A stretch of DNA of 64,000 bases. Source: Calendula officinalis (taxonomy: Eukaryota > Streptophyta > Magnoliopsida > Asterales > Asteraceae). Shown in pieces: positions 11,710 through 23,079 of this stretch (its first letter is position 1; every line of letters starts with the position of its first letter). Location of the stretch: NCBI GenBank assembly GCA_963853835.1, contig OY970830.1:41335466-41399465 (forward strand). Direction: 5' to 3'. The translations under genes and the position numbers were made by a program. The notes under the pieces are model-generated. The model was not told the DNA's origin, did no database searches, and saw only the letters and a list, made by a program, of their open reading frames with translations.

Positions 11710-12180
11710 CAAATATAACATACTTGACAATCACATGCGATTTACAAGATAATCACATGCGATTTGTTATGCAATAAACTCTACTGTTGAAAAAATATCA
11801 CATGTTATTGTATTCACAGTCACATCTAATGACAGTCAAATAATATATAATTTACAATCACATGTGATTGACAAGCTAATCACATGTGATTTGTTACGTA
11901 TTAAACTCCCTTGTTTTAATCATAGTCAAATAATACATACTTTATAATCACATGTGATTGACAAGCTAATCACATGTGATTTGCTATGCAATAAACTCCC
12001 ATGTTTTATGATAACTACAGTCTTATGAAAAAAATCACATGTGATTGTTATGTAATTTCACTTAATTCACATTTTAGTGATTTGATAACAGTCAACTAAT
12101 GCATTAATTACAAACACATGTGATTAAAACGCGATTGTGATTCTAACTAGCTAATCTATCTAATCACACTTGATTATATG
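11710..12180. repeat. Array of ATCACATGTGAT palindromes
   Basis: At least five exact or near-exact 12-bp palindromes ATCACATGTGAT (for example near 11864, 11883, 11948, 11967 and 12031) plus variants with one or two changes (near 11731, 11752, 11788, 12116 and 12160). They are often paired, with about 7 bp between the two (TGACAAGCTA). Pairs sit in an imperfect repeat of about 85-150 bp that also contains GCAATAAACTCC. The core CACATGTG is a palindromic E-box. Confidence 0.85.
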
Positions 12181-13901
12181 CAACTATAAGTTACATTAAT
12201 AAACTAGAATTGTAATTTTTTACTTAACTTGTCCATTTTTTTATCATCTCATTGCTATTAGCAGATTTTGGATCTAGATCCACTGATAGCGTCGGATATT
12301 TCAATTGCGTGATTAATTTGTGCTTTTGATTACTACAATTTTTATTCAATCGCGAGCCAGATAAAAAAAACATGATTCGATGTTTGTGATTCAGTTGTTC
12401 TAGTCGATTTGATGTATTGAATGAATTGTTGCCTTAGAAATCGCTGAAAATCTTCATTATTAGCGATTCCGACGTTTGCTCGAGAAATCGCTGGAAGTGA
12501 GGAAGAATTTCGAATGTGATTCAACGAAGGTTGTTTAATGTTTTCGAATGACAAGAATACCCCTTCGTGTATAATTCTTGGATTGATCTTAATCATTGAT
12601 TAGTTTTAATCTAACGGCTCTGGGTTGTCTCTTGAGACTACATAATTATAGTGGACTTCCTATAATGCAACTCATATAATGAATTTTATGCTTTCTTAAA
12701 TAGGAGTCTTAATTTTCAGCATACCGACTTTCCCAAATAAGCAAACTAAATTTAAATCAGTTGGCAAAAACAGACACACACAAGCCCGGGAGTCAAGCAT
12801 GCATAAGTTCGAGCTTTGACAAACATTTTATCGAACAATTTGCACACAAAGGAAAACACAATAAAGGAGCTTGATCCCCTTCTCATTTTATTGGTTATAA
12901 ACTCCATTTGTGTTTGTTCATCTATCAATGTGGGATAATTTTCCATCCATTTATTTTGTTTTATTTTGTTTGATTTTTTTGTTCTAAACACTTAATTTCG
13001 AGAGTCGATATCTCATTAACCAAAATTTATTTTGGACATTGTTTAACTCGTTATGTAGCTCTCACAAAGGTGAAGTAAACTTATCAACCATTAATTATAT
13101 ATAACAAACATACATATAATTACATGAGTTCAAAGTTGATTAAAATTAATTTTCAATACAATTTTTTTAACAAAAACAATGATATACAATACAACCATAA
13201 AGTCATTTTTAATAGACGAGCTCTCATTGTCACAAGTCTAATTATATTGTAGCCAAAAGAGTTAACTTTGTCAATTATTTTATTTACTTTTTCACTAAGA
13301 ATAAATCGGTGATTTAAATGTTAAAAGAATTAATAATATTATTTTGTTTACTGTCAACTAAATATCAAACCTTGAATAACTAATTATTTTTAACCTCTAT
13401 TAAACCACACCTACCACCAACCTAGCTGCCGCCAGCCACTAAAATTTAGTATCACTATAAAGTATAAACCCAAGACTTCAAGGGAATTATGATGTTGAAG
13501 TTATTATATGCATAAACAAATATTAAAATATCTAACCATTTATGTATCATGTGACACTCTCTACTCTAATCTCGTGCTTAGATTCTCTTAAATGGGCAAT
13601 TTAAGTAAAATAATACACATACTCCATAACATGGATCATGAAGTATCGCAAAATCTAAATACTCATATTCTCAACGTACCTCTTGGCTCTTGTCACGCGA
13701 CATCACGTGATCCAACCTCCCCTTCCTTTTCCTATATTTTTAAATCACTTATTCTGAGAATATGAACATGTATTTGAAAAAGATCGAATCTTCAGCTAAT
13801 TAGCCTAATTGAACTAATCGTATAAAAGTTAAGATCTTGCAGATGTGAAAAATATTATGATTTCAACTACTAATATATTCTTTTAAAATTATTTCGTCTG
13901 A
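12181..13901. other. AT-rich intergenic DNA without a recognised gene
   Basis: Two short minus-strand frames are present (12342-12596, 84 codons, and 12752-12991, 79 codons), but neither resembles a protein I know. The end of the first lies next to TCTAACGGCTCTGGG (12611-12625), a phrase of a type often met near the ends of plant DNA transposons. I see no terminal repeats or target duplications that would define an element. From 13000 to 13900 nothing else stands out. Confidence 0.35.
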
Positions 13902-14210
13902 TTTTTACCGAAAAAGCATTACAATTTCCATCTATTCAAGTTGTTAAGATTTTTATGAAACAACGATCATAGAATAGCAATATATATCAATCACACACTT
14001 TTCATTTCTATCTTTTTTTTTTCCTCCAGAAATCTGAACTAATTTTTCATCTATTCAAGTTGTTAAGATTTTTTTTACCGAAAAAGCATTACAATTTTCA
14101 TCTATTCAAGTTGTTAAGATTTTATGAAACAACGATCATAGAATAGCAATATATATCAATCATACACTTTTAATTTCTCTTTTTTTTTCTCCAGAAATCT
14201 GAACTAATTA
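13902..14210. repeat. 170-bp tandem duplication
   Basis: TTTTTACCGAAAAAGCATT starts at 13902 and again at about 14072. The copies share TCTATTCAAGTTGTTAAG, the AACGATCATAGAATAGCAAT block and CTCCAGAAATCTGAACTAAT, and differ by a few substitutions and T-run lengths. Confidence 0.88.
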
Positions 14211-14239
14211 TTTATCTTTACAATATAATGCATTTTGAG

Positions 14240-14395
14240 ATTTTTTTTTAAATTAATAAGACTTAATTTCAATCAACACACTTGCTATTTTGAGTCATAT
14301 TTGTTTTGATAAAAAAATATACACCAGGTACGACTTGAACTTGTGACATCTCGGTTATTAACACAATGTCGTGACCAACTGAGCCACTATACCAT
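14240..14395 (-). mobile_element. tRNA-derived SINE candidate
   Basis: Read on the minus strand, the head begins near 14395 with ATAGTGGCTCAGTTGGT (A-box-like) and has AAGTTCAAGTCGT (B-box-like) about 45 nt later at 14331-14343. A short tRNA-unrelated body follows and ends in an A-run (T-run at 14241-14249 on the plus strand). The order is that of a plant SINE transcribed by RNA polymerase III. Target duplications are not clear, and the sequence cannot fold as a working tRNA as far as I can see. Confidence 0.6.
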
Positions 14396-14724
14396 ATGTT
14401 CGTTACCTCATACAAAATTATCTTTATAAACCTTAAAAAGTTGAGATTACCACTACCACCACTCACAAACACCACTACCACCCAGCACCACTAGCCACCA
14501 TCACTACCGCTGCTACCACACACCAATTGGTCGCCACTACATATAGTCACAGGGTACCCGCCGCCACATTACTCAGGTACCCTGTAGTCTTACTCTATTT
14601 ATCTTTATCTTTTATCTTTACTATATATAATATATTTAGGACCCTCTCAAATTAGCAATACTTAATATTCAGGTAAGACACTTGATATTTCAGAAAATAT
14701 TTGTGTTATGAAGAAATTGATATC

Positions 14725-14793
14725 CTCAGGACTCAAATTTACGACCTACATGTTATTAACACAGGGCTTTAACCAACTGAACTATTAGACATA
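14725..14793 (-). mobile_element. Second tRNA-derived SINE head
   Basis: Minus strand: TAGTTCAGTTGGTTAAAGC (14766-14784) as A box and AAATTTGAGTCC (14729-14740) as B box, with a TTAATAAC phrase between them that the first SINE also has. It is probably a diverged member of the same family. A fragment of its A-box part is repeated at 14821-14836. Confidence 0.5.
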
Positions 14794-14850
14794 AAGCTAA
14801 AATTAAGACATGCTTAAAACGGGGCTTTAACCAACAGAAAGCCGATATTA

Positions 14851-14922
14851 AGACATGCTTAAAATGCAATCTCATAAATATATTATAGACATGCTTAAAA
14901 TGCAATCTCATAAATATATTAT
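14851..14922. repeat. 36-bp tandem repeat, two copies
   Basis: AGACATGCTTAAAATGCAAT begins at 14851 and again at 14887, followed both times by CTCATAAATATATTAT. A partial related unit (AAGACATGCTTAAAAC) lies upstream at 14805-14820. Confidence 0.9.
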
Positions 14923-15064
14923 ATACAGTAAAATTAAAAATACTGAATTATTCATACATTTTTATGTGGGTAAATTAATACACCAATTTATTGCAAAAAT
15001 ATTGATTGATTACCCTATTTTTTTTGACAATTTGCCCAATTTTTATCGTATAAAATGTCTAATA

Positions 15065-15094
15065 CTAGTATTGTAATCCGCGCGTTGCTGCGGG
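15065..15094 (-). mobile_element. Helitron-type 3' terminus
   Basis: On the minus strand a GC-rich hairpin (CCCGCAGCAACGCGCGG, 15078-15094) is followed after 9 nt by CTAG (15065-15068) and then T. This matches the Helitron rule of a 3' hairpin followed by CTRR inserted before a T. The body would extend to higher coordinates and may include the captured-exon-like frame at 15365. The 5' TC end is not identified. Confidence 0.6.
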
Positions 15095-15364
15095 TATAGT
15101 TTACCAATATTTTTTTCCATGATTTATGAATGTACTACTTTTGTATACGTTAATAATATTTTCTAATACAAAATATTGATTATCCGATTAAAATGTTTGA
15201 CAGCAATTAACAATTAATAATTTTTGGCATGTGGGTGTGCTTGATTCTTTACGAATTATGTGAAATGAAAGGCTACGTTTTAAGATTACATAACAAAATC
15301 ACCTCTTGGGCTAAAGTTCTCTTTAATAGATGAAAATATTAATTGAACTTAAATAAATAATTAT

Positions 15365-15664
15365 ATGTACAGAGAGAAAATGGTTGTTGAAGAATTGTGC
15401 AGATTGAATAGAGAAAGACGAATTTTTGTATGGACACCATGTGTTGATGAATTGTCTAATGGTTCCTGGACTGATATTATGCCACATTGTTCCTTATTGG
15501 GTCATTGGTATTCTTCAAGGGAATATATGCCTACTATGATAAAAGATGAAGATCCTGATGATTTGGATAATGTGAATCAAACTTTAATAAGCCTCCTAGA
15601 AATGGTCCGCCACCTGTACGACATAGTATTAGTGAAAGCTTTATCGGTTGATACCTCTAATTTG
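15365..15664 (+). pseudogene. Captured exon-like frame of unknown origin
   Basis: 100 codons open from ATG 15365 to a strong donor site (TTTG|GTGAGTAAA at 15664/15665). The frame runs on past it to 15844, but the later part is of lower complexity, which suits an intron. The exon reads as ordinary protein (ERRIFVWTPCVDELSNGSW, SLLGHWYSSREYMPTMI, then DEDPDDLDNVN). I do not recognise the family. Its place inside the candidate Helitron fits a captured host exon. With no visible second exon or promoter it is probably not a working gene. Confidence 0.4.
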
Positions 15665-16877
15665 GTGAGTAAATACATTGTTAATAAGCTTTTTTTTTTA
15701 TTTTACGAAGGAAGCTACCTGAAGTTTCTTGTTCTCATATTTGCACATCGTCAAATGGTCCATTTAGTGGTTGATATGATGTTCGAGATGAAACACATAT
15801 TCAAAGACCACATCGTTATGAGCTACATAGATATTTGTACGTGATTGTTGAGAAACTACAACATTCACATTAAATGGTTCCAGACCATTGTACAACATAC
15901 TTCTTTTATTTTTATTTTTATTTTTTGCTTCTTAAATGTAGAACCAAGCTCAAAGACATTATTTTTTTACTACATTATCAAGTTGTTACTTTCTTTTTTT
16001 GACTCTTTTTTGGACATATTTTAGTAATGTCAACTATGCAACATGATTTATTTATTTTCAATTTATAAAAGATCAGCATATGTATATCAGTTGTTATAAA
16101 AATCATAATTAAGTACGAAAACAATAAATAGATAAGCAGAATTCTTAATATTAAAAGAAAACACAATTGAAAGGGACAAAAGAGTAGAACCAGAATTACC
16201 TTTGTATCAGGAAATTGAAATTGACCCTTGAAATTAAAAGCAACAAATCTTCAACCTGGAAAAAATAGACCATCTCAAATTCATTAACATTTATGACATA
16301 TCAATAATATATGTAAAGCCTCAACATACTAAAACTTCAATAGAAAATAATATGAACATTCTTGTGATAGTTTCACCATAGTAAGAAATGGTTGCTTGTG
16401 CGGTTCCTTTCAAAAGCAAGCATGGGTACATATCACATCTACCTTTGTATTAAATCTTATTATTTTGTTCTTTATTGTGATAAACATGTACCCATGATAT
16501 CGGTTTATGTTTTTAACATCATCTTTGAAAAGTCAAGTAAATTAGTTTAAACTATTAAGATTTTATCTCAGACTTCTATAAACTGAAAAATGAGAGGCAG
16601 AATGGCACAACAACAGAAGAGACACAATCTCTTTAAGGCATTTCATCGAACACTTGTTGTGCATCTAAAAACTTGCGACATATTTCCATTCTTCAGACCA
16701 AAAAGGAAGAATTTCATGAAAGTTTGTCTCTATACTTGCCACATATGGAGCTTTGGAAAAATAGATATGTAAATAGTATAAATATGTAAATATAGTATAT
16801 ACATTATGGATGGAAAATAAGGACATGGCCTATTTCACTTTTTTTTTCCAGCAATTTGCTAATTTGAATGTTAGTCA
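15665..16877. other. AT-rich DNA between the captured exon and the CACTA element
   Basis: No gene recognised. One imperfect inverted repeat is visible: CATGGGTACATATCAC (16421-16436) and GTGATAAACATGTACCCATG (16477-16496), separated by about 40 nt. A 60-codon frame at 16590-16772 has no recognisable motif. Confidence 0.4.
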
Positions 16878-17450
16878 CACTACTAGAAAAAGACCCCTGT
16901 TCCTACAAATTTTTCCTAGGGATTATTTCCCTCGGAAATTCCTACACATTTTCGAGGGAATTCCTAGGCATTTCGAATAAAATAACTTCCTCGGAATTTC
17001 CTCGGAACTTCCGAGGGATTTCTGAGGGAATTAAAAAAATGGCGTTTGAAAAAACATTCCTCGGAAATCCCTCGGAAGTTCCGAGGGAATTCCTAGGGAA
17101 TTCAAAAAATGATGTTTGAAAAAAGCTTCCTAGGAAATCCCTCGGAACTTCCGAGGGAATTCCGAGGGTATTCAAAAAATAATGTTTAAAAAAAGCTTCC
17201 TAGGAAATCCCTCGGAAGTTTCGAGGGAATTCCTAGGAAAGTTAAAAACACTACTTCCCCTAGCAAATCCCTCGGAAATTTTTGAGAACACAATTTATTT
17301 TTCAGTATCCATACTTCATTCTATACAATGTATAAAACAAATGTCCTTTATGAATAATGATGTTGTGAAAAGTATGAAGAAAAAATAAAATATGTATAAA
17401 CCTTAAAAAACGAAGAAAAACAATGATTCAGGTTGTTAACATGTAGACAT

Positions 17451-19110
17451 TTCCGAGGGATTTCCTAGGGAATTTCTAAATCCCTAGGAAATGTGTAGGA
17501 AGTTCCGAGTGATTTCCTAGGGAATAATATATTTTCTCGTCTTTAAGGTTAAATGTCATACATATGTACATACGTATACGTAAACATCTACACACATATA
17601 CATCAAGTTATATTAGAACGAGATAAACATGTTTAGACTTTAGGTTCAACAATGGATACTTATGAACGCAAATATATATAATTTGTAACATGATAAAAGG
17701 AAAGTCCTTCATGTATAATGACGTTGTGAGAAACTATGGAATAAGAAAACGCTGTATAAAGCCTTAAAAATGAAAAACTAATTATATTTGTTGCAAATTC
17801 GTAAAAATTTCCGAGGGATTTCCTAGGGAATTTCTAAATCCCTAGGAAATGTGTAGGAAGTGGATTTCCTAGGGAATAATATTTTTTTTTTTGTTTTTTA
17901 AGGTTAAAAAGTCATTTTTTTCATTCGATATGTTGTAAAACTTGGTGACATACTATTTTATTTTATACCACCAACTTATACATGTATACATACACATACA
18001 TAAACATCTACACATATATACATCAAGTTATATTAGAACGAGATAAACACGTTTAGAGTTTAGGTTCAACAATGGATACTTATGAACGTAAGTATATATA
18101 ATTTGTAACATGATAAAAGGAATTTCCTTCATGTATAATCACATCGTGAAGAAGTATGAAATAAGAAAACGATGTATAAACCCTTAAAAACGAAAAACTA
18201 ATTACATTTGTTGCAAATTCGTAAAAATTTCCGAGGGATTTCCTAGGGAATTTCTAAATCCCTAGGAAATGTGTAGGAAGTTCCGAGGGATTTCCTAGGG
18301 AATAATATTATTTTTTTTGTTTTTTAAGGTTAAAATGTCATTTTTTTCATTCGATATGTTGTAAAACTTGGTGACATACTATTTTATTTTATACCACCAA
18401 CTTATACATGTATACATACACATACATAAACATCTACACACATATACATCAAGTTATATTAGAACGAGATAAACACGTTTAGAGTTTAGGTTCAACAATG
18501 GATACTTATGAACGTAAGTATATATAATTTGTAACATGATAAAAGGAATTTCCTTCATGTATAATCACATCGTGAAAAAGTATGGAATAAGAAAACGATG
18601 TATAAACCCTTAAAAACGAAAAACTAATTATATTTGTTGCAAATTCGTAGGAAATGTGTAGGAATTTCCGAGGGATTTCCTAGGGAATTTCTAAATCCCT
18701 AGGAAATGTGTAGGAAGTTCCGAGTGATTTCCTAGCGAATAATATATTTTCTCGTCTTTAAGGTTAAATGTCATACATATGTACATACGTATACGTAAAC
18801 ATCTACACATATACATCAAGTTATATTAGAACGAGATAAACATGTTTAGACTTTAGGTTCAACAATGGATACTTATGAACGCAAGTATATATAATTTGTA
18901 ACATGATAAAAGGAAAGTCATTCATGTATAATGACGTTGTGAAAAACTATGGAATAAGAAAACGATGTATAAACCCTTAAAAACGAAAAACTAATTATAT
19001 TTGTTGTAAATTCGTAAAAATTTCCGAGGGATTTCCTAGGGAATTTCTAAATCCATAGGAAATGTGTAGGAAGTTCCGAGGGATTTCCTAGGGAATAATA
19101 TTTTTATATA
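17451..19110. repeat. Tandem array of about 360-435 bp units inside the CACTA element
   Basis: Units start with TTCCGAGGGATTTCCTAGGG at 17451, 17809, 18229, 18665 and 19022. Each contains the subterminal-type motif, then TACATACGTATACGTAAACA or a variant, GTTATATTAGAACGAGATAA, TTCAACAATGGATACTTATG and GTATAAACCCTTAAAA. A partial unit precedes the array at about 17330-17450. Length differences come from one block (AAAACTTGGTGACATACTAT) present only in units two and three. Confidence 0.92.
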
Positions 19111-19369
19111 TAATTGTGACTAATTATATATAAATAAAAATAAGATACTAAGCACATTAAATAATTTTCACTAAAAATTTCTAGAAGAAGATCATAATAT
19201 ATATTAAAATTTAAATAAACTTTTTAATATGATAGGGAAATAGATTAGAAGGTGACTTTTTGTTATGTAAAATAAAAATACAATATAAGTTCCTAGGGAT
19301 TTCCTAGTAAATTTAATTAAACCTCATTCGTATATTTTGCATTTCAAATTGGCTTTTAACTTCACTCTT

Positions 19370-19575
19370 CAGCTATTCGTATTCTTGACAAAACCCTAAC
19401 ACTTCAGCCGACACAACCAATCTCAGAAAGCGTTCTCCGATCTCCGACGGGTTCTCCGAAATTGTTCTCCATATTCTTCGATCTCCAACGCGTTCTTCGA
19501 TCTCCGAAATCGTGCTTCGATCTCCGATCTTCGTCACGTTCTCCGATTTCCGATACTGTTTTGATTTCTGTAAGT
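19370..19575 (+). other. 5'-UTR-like or first-exon-like remnant in the CACTA element
   Basis: A pyrimidine-rich segment repeats TTCTCCGATCTCCGA-type phrases and ends near a donor-like CTGTAAGTTG (about 19567). It precedes 1 kb of AT-rich sequence and the acceptor at 20586. The layout suggests a gene whose middle exons are gone. No start codon with a useful frame is seen. Confidence 0.35.
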
Positions 19576-20586
19576 TGAAGTTTCGATTTTGATTTCTATT
19601 TCTATTTAGGTTTAGATATTTATATTTTGCATAGCCTAGATATAAAACTTGATTTCTATTTGATTTCGCCGATATTCGTCAATGTTCTTTGTTTTTCCCC
19701 TTGAAATGAAGCACATAAAACTTTGCCCCAAAACTCTAGTTTCGTTCTTCTAATTTTCTTGTGTTGTGGTTGTTGGTGTTTAACGCAGGGACTCATTTCC
19801 AACAAATATCCAAAAAACTTGTAGCTCGATTCCTAAAGACTAGTAAGTAGCAAGTGGGATCACTGATTTTAAAGGGAATTATGATCGGGATTCCTAGTAA
19901 GTAGCAAGTATGATCTATGGAAAAATGAGTTTCTGTTTATAGGTTTATGGGATTCATAAATTAACCAAAACAAAAGAAAATAAAGCAAGTTATAGAAATA
20001 AGCAAATAACATTAGATGTAAGGATTGTATTAGCACTCGTTTGTAAGTGTGTTTATTGGTTTCAAATATGCAGTACACTAATCCTAAAATTTAAGAACAT
20101 TGTAGAGATTTTGAAGATGGCATTAAGGTCTATATTTCTTGATTCTTGGGACGTGGGAAATGAGTATATTCAGAATGTACCACAAATACATTTGTTAATG
20201 TCAAATTTTTTATTAAATTATATAAACATTTTTTAAGAAAATGATAAACCAGTTGAATGCATATATCATGACATTCTACACACTTAACTTTTGATAATCG
20301 TAATATTCAACCAATATATCTATGATAATTTTAGCTTGTAACTTAAACCAATATATCTATGATAATTTTAGCTTATAACTTATATATTCTGTTAGACCTC
20401 TGTTTCTAATATGCAGTACCAAAGTCAATATATGTTGTTATTTACTATTGTGAAACAGTGAAAGTATATATGTTGTTATTATGCTTCACTAATATTTAAA
20501 GCATGTTGTTATTATGTTACTATTGGTAATATTGAATATATGTCGCAACTAGTAATATTTAAAGTTTGTTTCTAACATTTTTTTAG

Positions 20587-20686
20587 GTTCGGGGGATCGG
20601 AACAAAAACAAGCCCAGATGACCGAACGACAATCACAAATGGAAGTGCAACTGGAACAACAAGCACTAGAGTTTAGATGGTTTTAA
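20587..20686 (+). pseudogene. Terminal exon remnant of a CACTA-encoded protein
   Basis: A T-rich tract and AG (20585-20586) precede an open segment whose last 23 codons are Gln/Glu-rich (MTERQSQMEVQLEQQALEF), ending in TAA at 20684-20686. A 3'-UTR-like AT-rich stretch follows. Short Q-rich helical C-termini are common in the TNP-type proteins of plant CACTA elements, so this may be the last exon of the former element gene. The identification rests on position and composition only. Confidence 0.4.
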
Positions 20687-21250
20687 GACATTATGTGTAT
20701 TGTTTAAACTTATGTTGGATAGTGTAAAGAGTTATATTTATTATGGAATAAGTTTTGGTATTTGTATTTTTTATTTAATGCATTTTAGTAGGAAAAATCT
20801 GGATATTTAATTTTATTTTTTTATTTTTTTATTTTTTTACAGCTTTAATTTCCCTAGGAAATCCCTAGCAATCAGTTCCCTCGGAAATCCCTCGGAAATA
20901 TTTCCCTCGGAAATCCCTCGGAAACAGTTCCCTTGGAAATCCCTCGGAAACATTCCCCTAGGAAATCCCTCGGAAACATTCCCTCAGAAATCCCTCGGAA
21001 ACAATTTCCCTCGGAAATCCCTCGGAAACGTTACGCGGGGTGCTTTCTCGCAAATTTCTCGGTATTTCCTACAAAAATCGTCTCCTCGGAATTCCCTCGG
21101 AAGCTTTCTCGGAATTCCCTCGGAAATTTTTTCCGACCAGCACTTTTCCGAGGGAAGTGATTCCCTCGGAAATCCCTCGGAAATACCCGTTTCCGAGGAA
21201 TTTCCGAGGGAATCCCTCCTAGGAACACATGCCTTTTTCTAGTAGTGTCA

Positions 21251-21592
21251 TTCTCATCTTTCCATTCACCCTAAATGATAACTAGTCTAATTTAAACTAA
21301 TTTGTAGAGTACAACTGAAACAACATTCAGAATCCAAACAATATCTTGATGTAAAAAGGTAAATGTTACAATGAAAATAACTTTTGTATCGCCTAAAAAG
21401 AAATGAACGATGGTACATGCAGATCATTAAAAGGGGTTACCAGAATTGACCAATTTGTAGAAGTTCACACCCTTTCACTTTTGGGACTGACTTGCATGTA
21501 GGAGACAGCTAACCAACTCATCTTTTCTAAAATATTGCCACCTATCAATTCATCTTTTCTAAAATAGTATTTTAATAATATTAGTTTTAAGT
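21251..21592. other. Short AT-rich gap
   Basis: No frame or repeat end recognised. CAATTCATCTTTTCTAAAATA-like text occurs twice (about 21515 and 21547) as a short local duplication. Confidence 0.4.
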
Positions 21593-22416
21593 TGTTAGGT
21601 TTTCTATGCATCTAGCCACACTTTACTTGAGGCGGAAATCTCAAGTAACTTGATTAGAACATCGACCCGATTAAAACTTTTGGATCGTTAGGTTTACAAT
21701 TCTAATGTAACTAGATATTTATTAACTAATTAAATATAAATTCAAATACTTACATTGTTATGGTTTGGCGAAGATGACAAACCTTGTGATCTCGTTTTTG
21801 CCAGATTCACAGTGCACTAGGATTCAAGAAAGAATCCCTCTATCGGTTCACACCCAAGGGTTATCACGAACAGGACAATATACCACTAGGTAGTATAAAG
21901 CACCTTGAGAAAACAAGAACCCCAAAACCCGAGAACAATTTCGGTGGTGGCGGTTTGCGGCGGTCCGACGGCGGCGCTGCGGTGGCAGCGGCGGTCCGGC
22001 GACGGTGGCACGGCGGCGGTTTGGTCGTCGGTGGTGGTGTTCGGCCGAAGCTTTGGTGAGGCAAGGGATCAAGTGAAAAGTGTATTAGATTAAACCCTTA
22101 ACCCTAATATATATACTTGCCAAAACACAATTATGGTAGTACCTTAATTGGTCCAAAGTCTGCTTTTAATTAACTATTAATTAAGCCCACAAGTATTAAC
22201 TAAACTATTAATCAATACTTGGTCCGATACCATAATCTAGTTAATTACCCATTAACTAGATTAGCCCGTCTAGCCCGTTAGTCCGTTTAATTAAACTATT
22301 AATTAAACACTACGTCATTTCTCGTGTTCGATTCCTCGAGGGCAACCCGAATAGGACTCTAAAATACCCGAACCGTAATATCAGTTTATTTGATGTCTTG
22401 GACACCAATTCCAACA
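21593..22416 (-). mobile_element. Copia-type solo LTR, minus orientation
   Basis: 824 bp from TGTTAGG to CCAACA on the plus strand. The flanks are TAAGT (21588-21592) and GAAGT (22417-22421), a target duplication with one mismatch. Read on the minus strand the LTR starts TGTTGGAATTGGTGTCC, typical of Ty1/copia. It contains a GGC-triplet-rich tract (about 21942-22045) in the probable transcribed leader. It differs from the TGAAGG family at 478 and 59983. No primer site or internal region adjoins it. Confidence 0.75.
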
Positions 22417-23079
22417 GAAGTTATGAACAGTAACATCTGAATCGTAATTGTATTATAAGAGAAATTTAGGGACTAATTATACATGTCAATATTTATCATA
22501 GAATAGATTTACACCGATTTAGCCTTTAATTCTCAAAATATATACGCATGGTCCTTAAGCATTAAACTTTCTCACGCTTTTAGTCGATAATACTAACTGC
22601 CATTAATAATAACTTTAAGATTAAATATGTGCAAACCACGTGAGGATAATATAATCTTTTCACCACGTGCATTACTCATTAACCGCTTATGTATTTTAAA
22701 CCCCAAAAATTATATACCTTAGTTATTTCTATTCCCAAAACCCTGCTGTCTCTTGCCTGTGCGCCATCCAGAATGTGAGTACGCTAATATCATCGTCAAT
22801 ATTCATTGTCAATGTCACAAACTCAGACGTTCACAATTTTACATGTTTTTGTAATGTTTTGACTTTTTTTAGTTGAATTATAGTTTGATTTGATTTGTAC
22901 TTTTGCCTCTAGAACTGCTAGACGCATCATATTTAAATGAGTAACTCATCTGACAAATATTTTGATAATTTTTGCATTAATAGTTAAATTAGGATAGGGG
23001 CTCAAAACCAGTGTTCACCTAGAGTCCTGACAAACTCAGGGCCGACCCTCCTCACGCATCCTCTATTGAGATGGATTAG
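22417..23079. other. Tat-element flank with gene-promoter-like segment
   Basis: Around 22700-22780 there is a TATA-like ATTATATACC, then AAAACCCTGCTG and CGCCATCCAGAAT followed by a donor-like GTGAGT (22775). This looks like the 5' end of a small plant gene with an early intron, but no coding exon is proven. GGGACTAATTATAC-type phrases near 22470 are of a kind common in old plant transposons. This stretch is probably contiguous with 52485 onward before the Tat insertion. Confidence 0.35.

Larger units (their letters stand above)
16878..21247 (+). mobile_element. CACTA (En/Spm-type) transposon, non-autonomous
   Basis: The ends are CACTACTAGAAAAAG at 16878 and its complement CTTTTTCTAGTAGTG ending at 21247, flanked by the 3-bp duplication TCA (16875-16877 and 21248-21250). 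Both are diagnostic of the CACTA superfamily. Subterminal regions (16900-17290 and 20850-21240) are packed with variants of TTCCTCGGAAATCCCTCGGAA in both orientations, as expected for transposase-binding repeats. There is no transposase of useful length. What remains is a 5'-UTR-like segment (about 19370-19575) with CTCCGATCTCCGA repeats and a donor-like CTGTAAGTTG, and a short terminal exon (20587-20686). It would need a transposase in trans. Confidence 0.95.

Noticed and set aside
14320..14395. A functional tRNA gene
   Set aside because: A- and B-box-like parts exist, but the arms do not pair as a tRNA and a short body with A-run follows. SINE is the better reading.
16868..17388. Overlapping short frames with EFLGNS- or PSEVPREF-like repeats
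   Set aside because: They are translations of the CACTA subterminal repeats in several frames and on both strands, not genes. The same applies to 20933-21228.
21848..22093. Pro/Arg-rich and Gly-rich frames in the solo LTR
   Set aside because: Products of the GGC-triplet tract, open on both strands, within an LTR leader.
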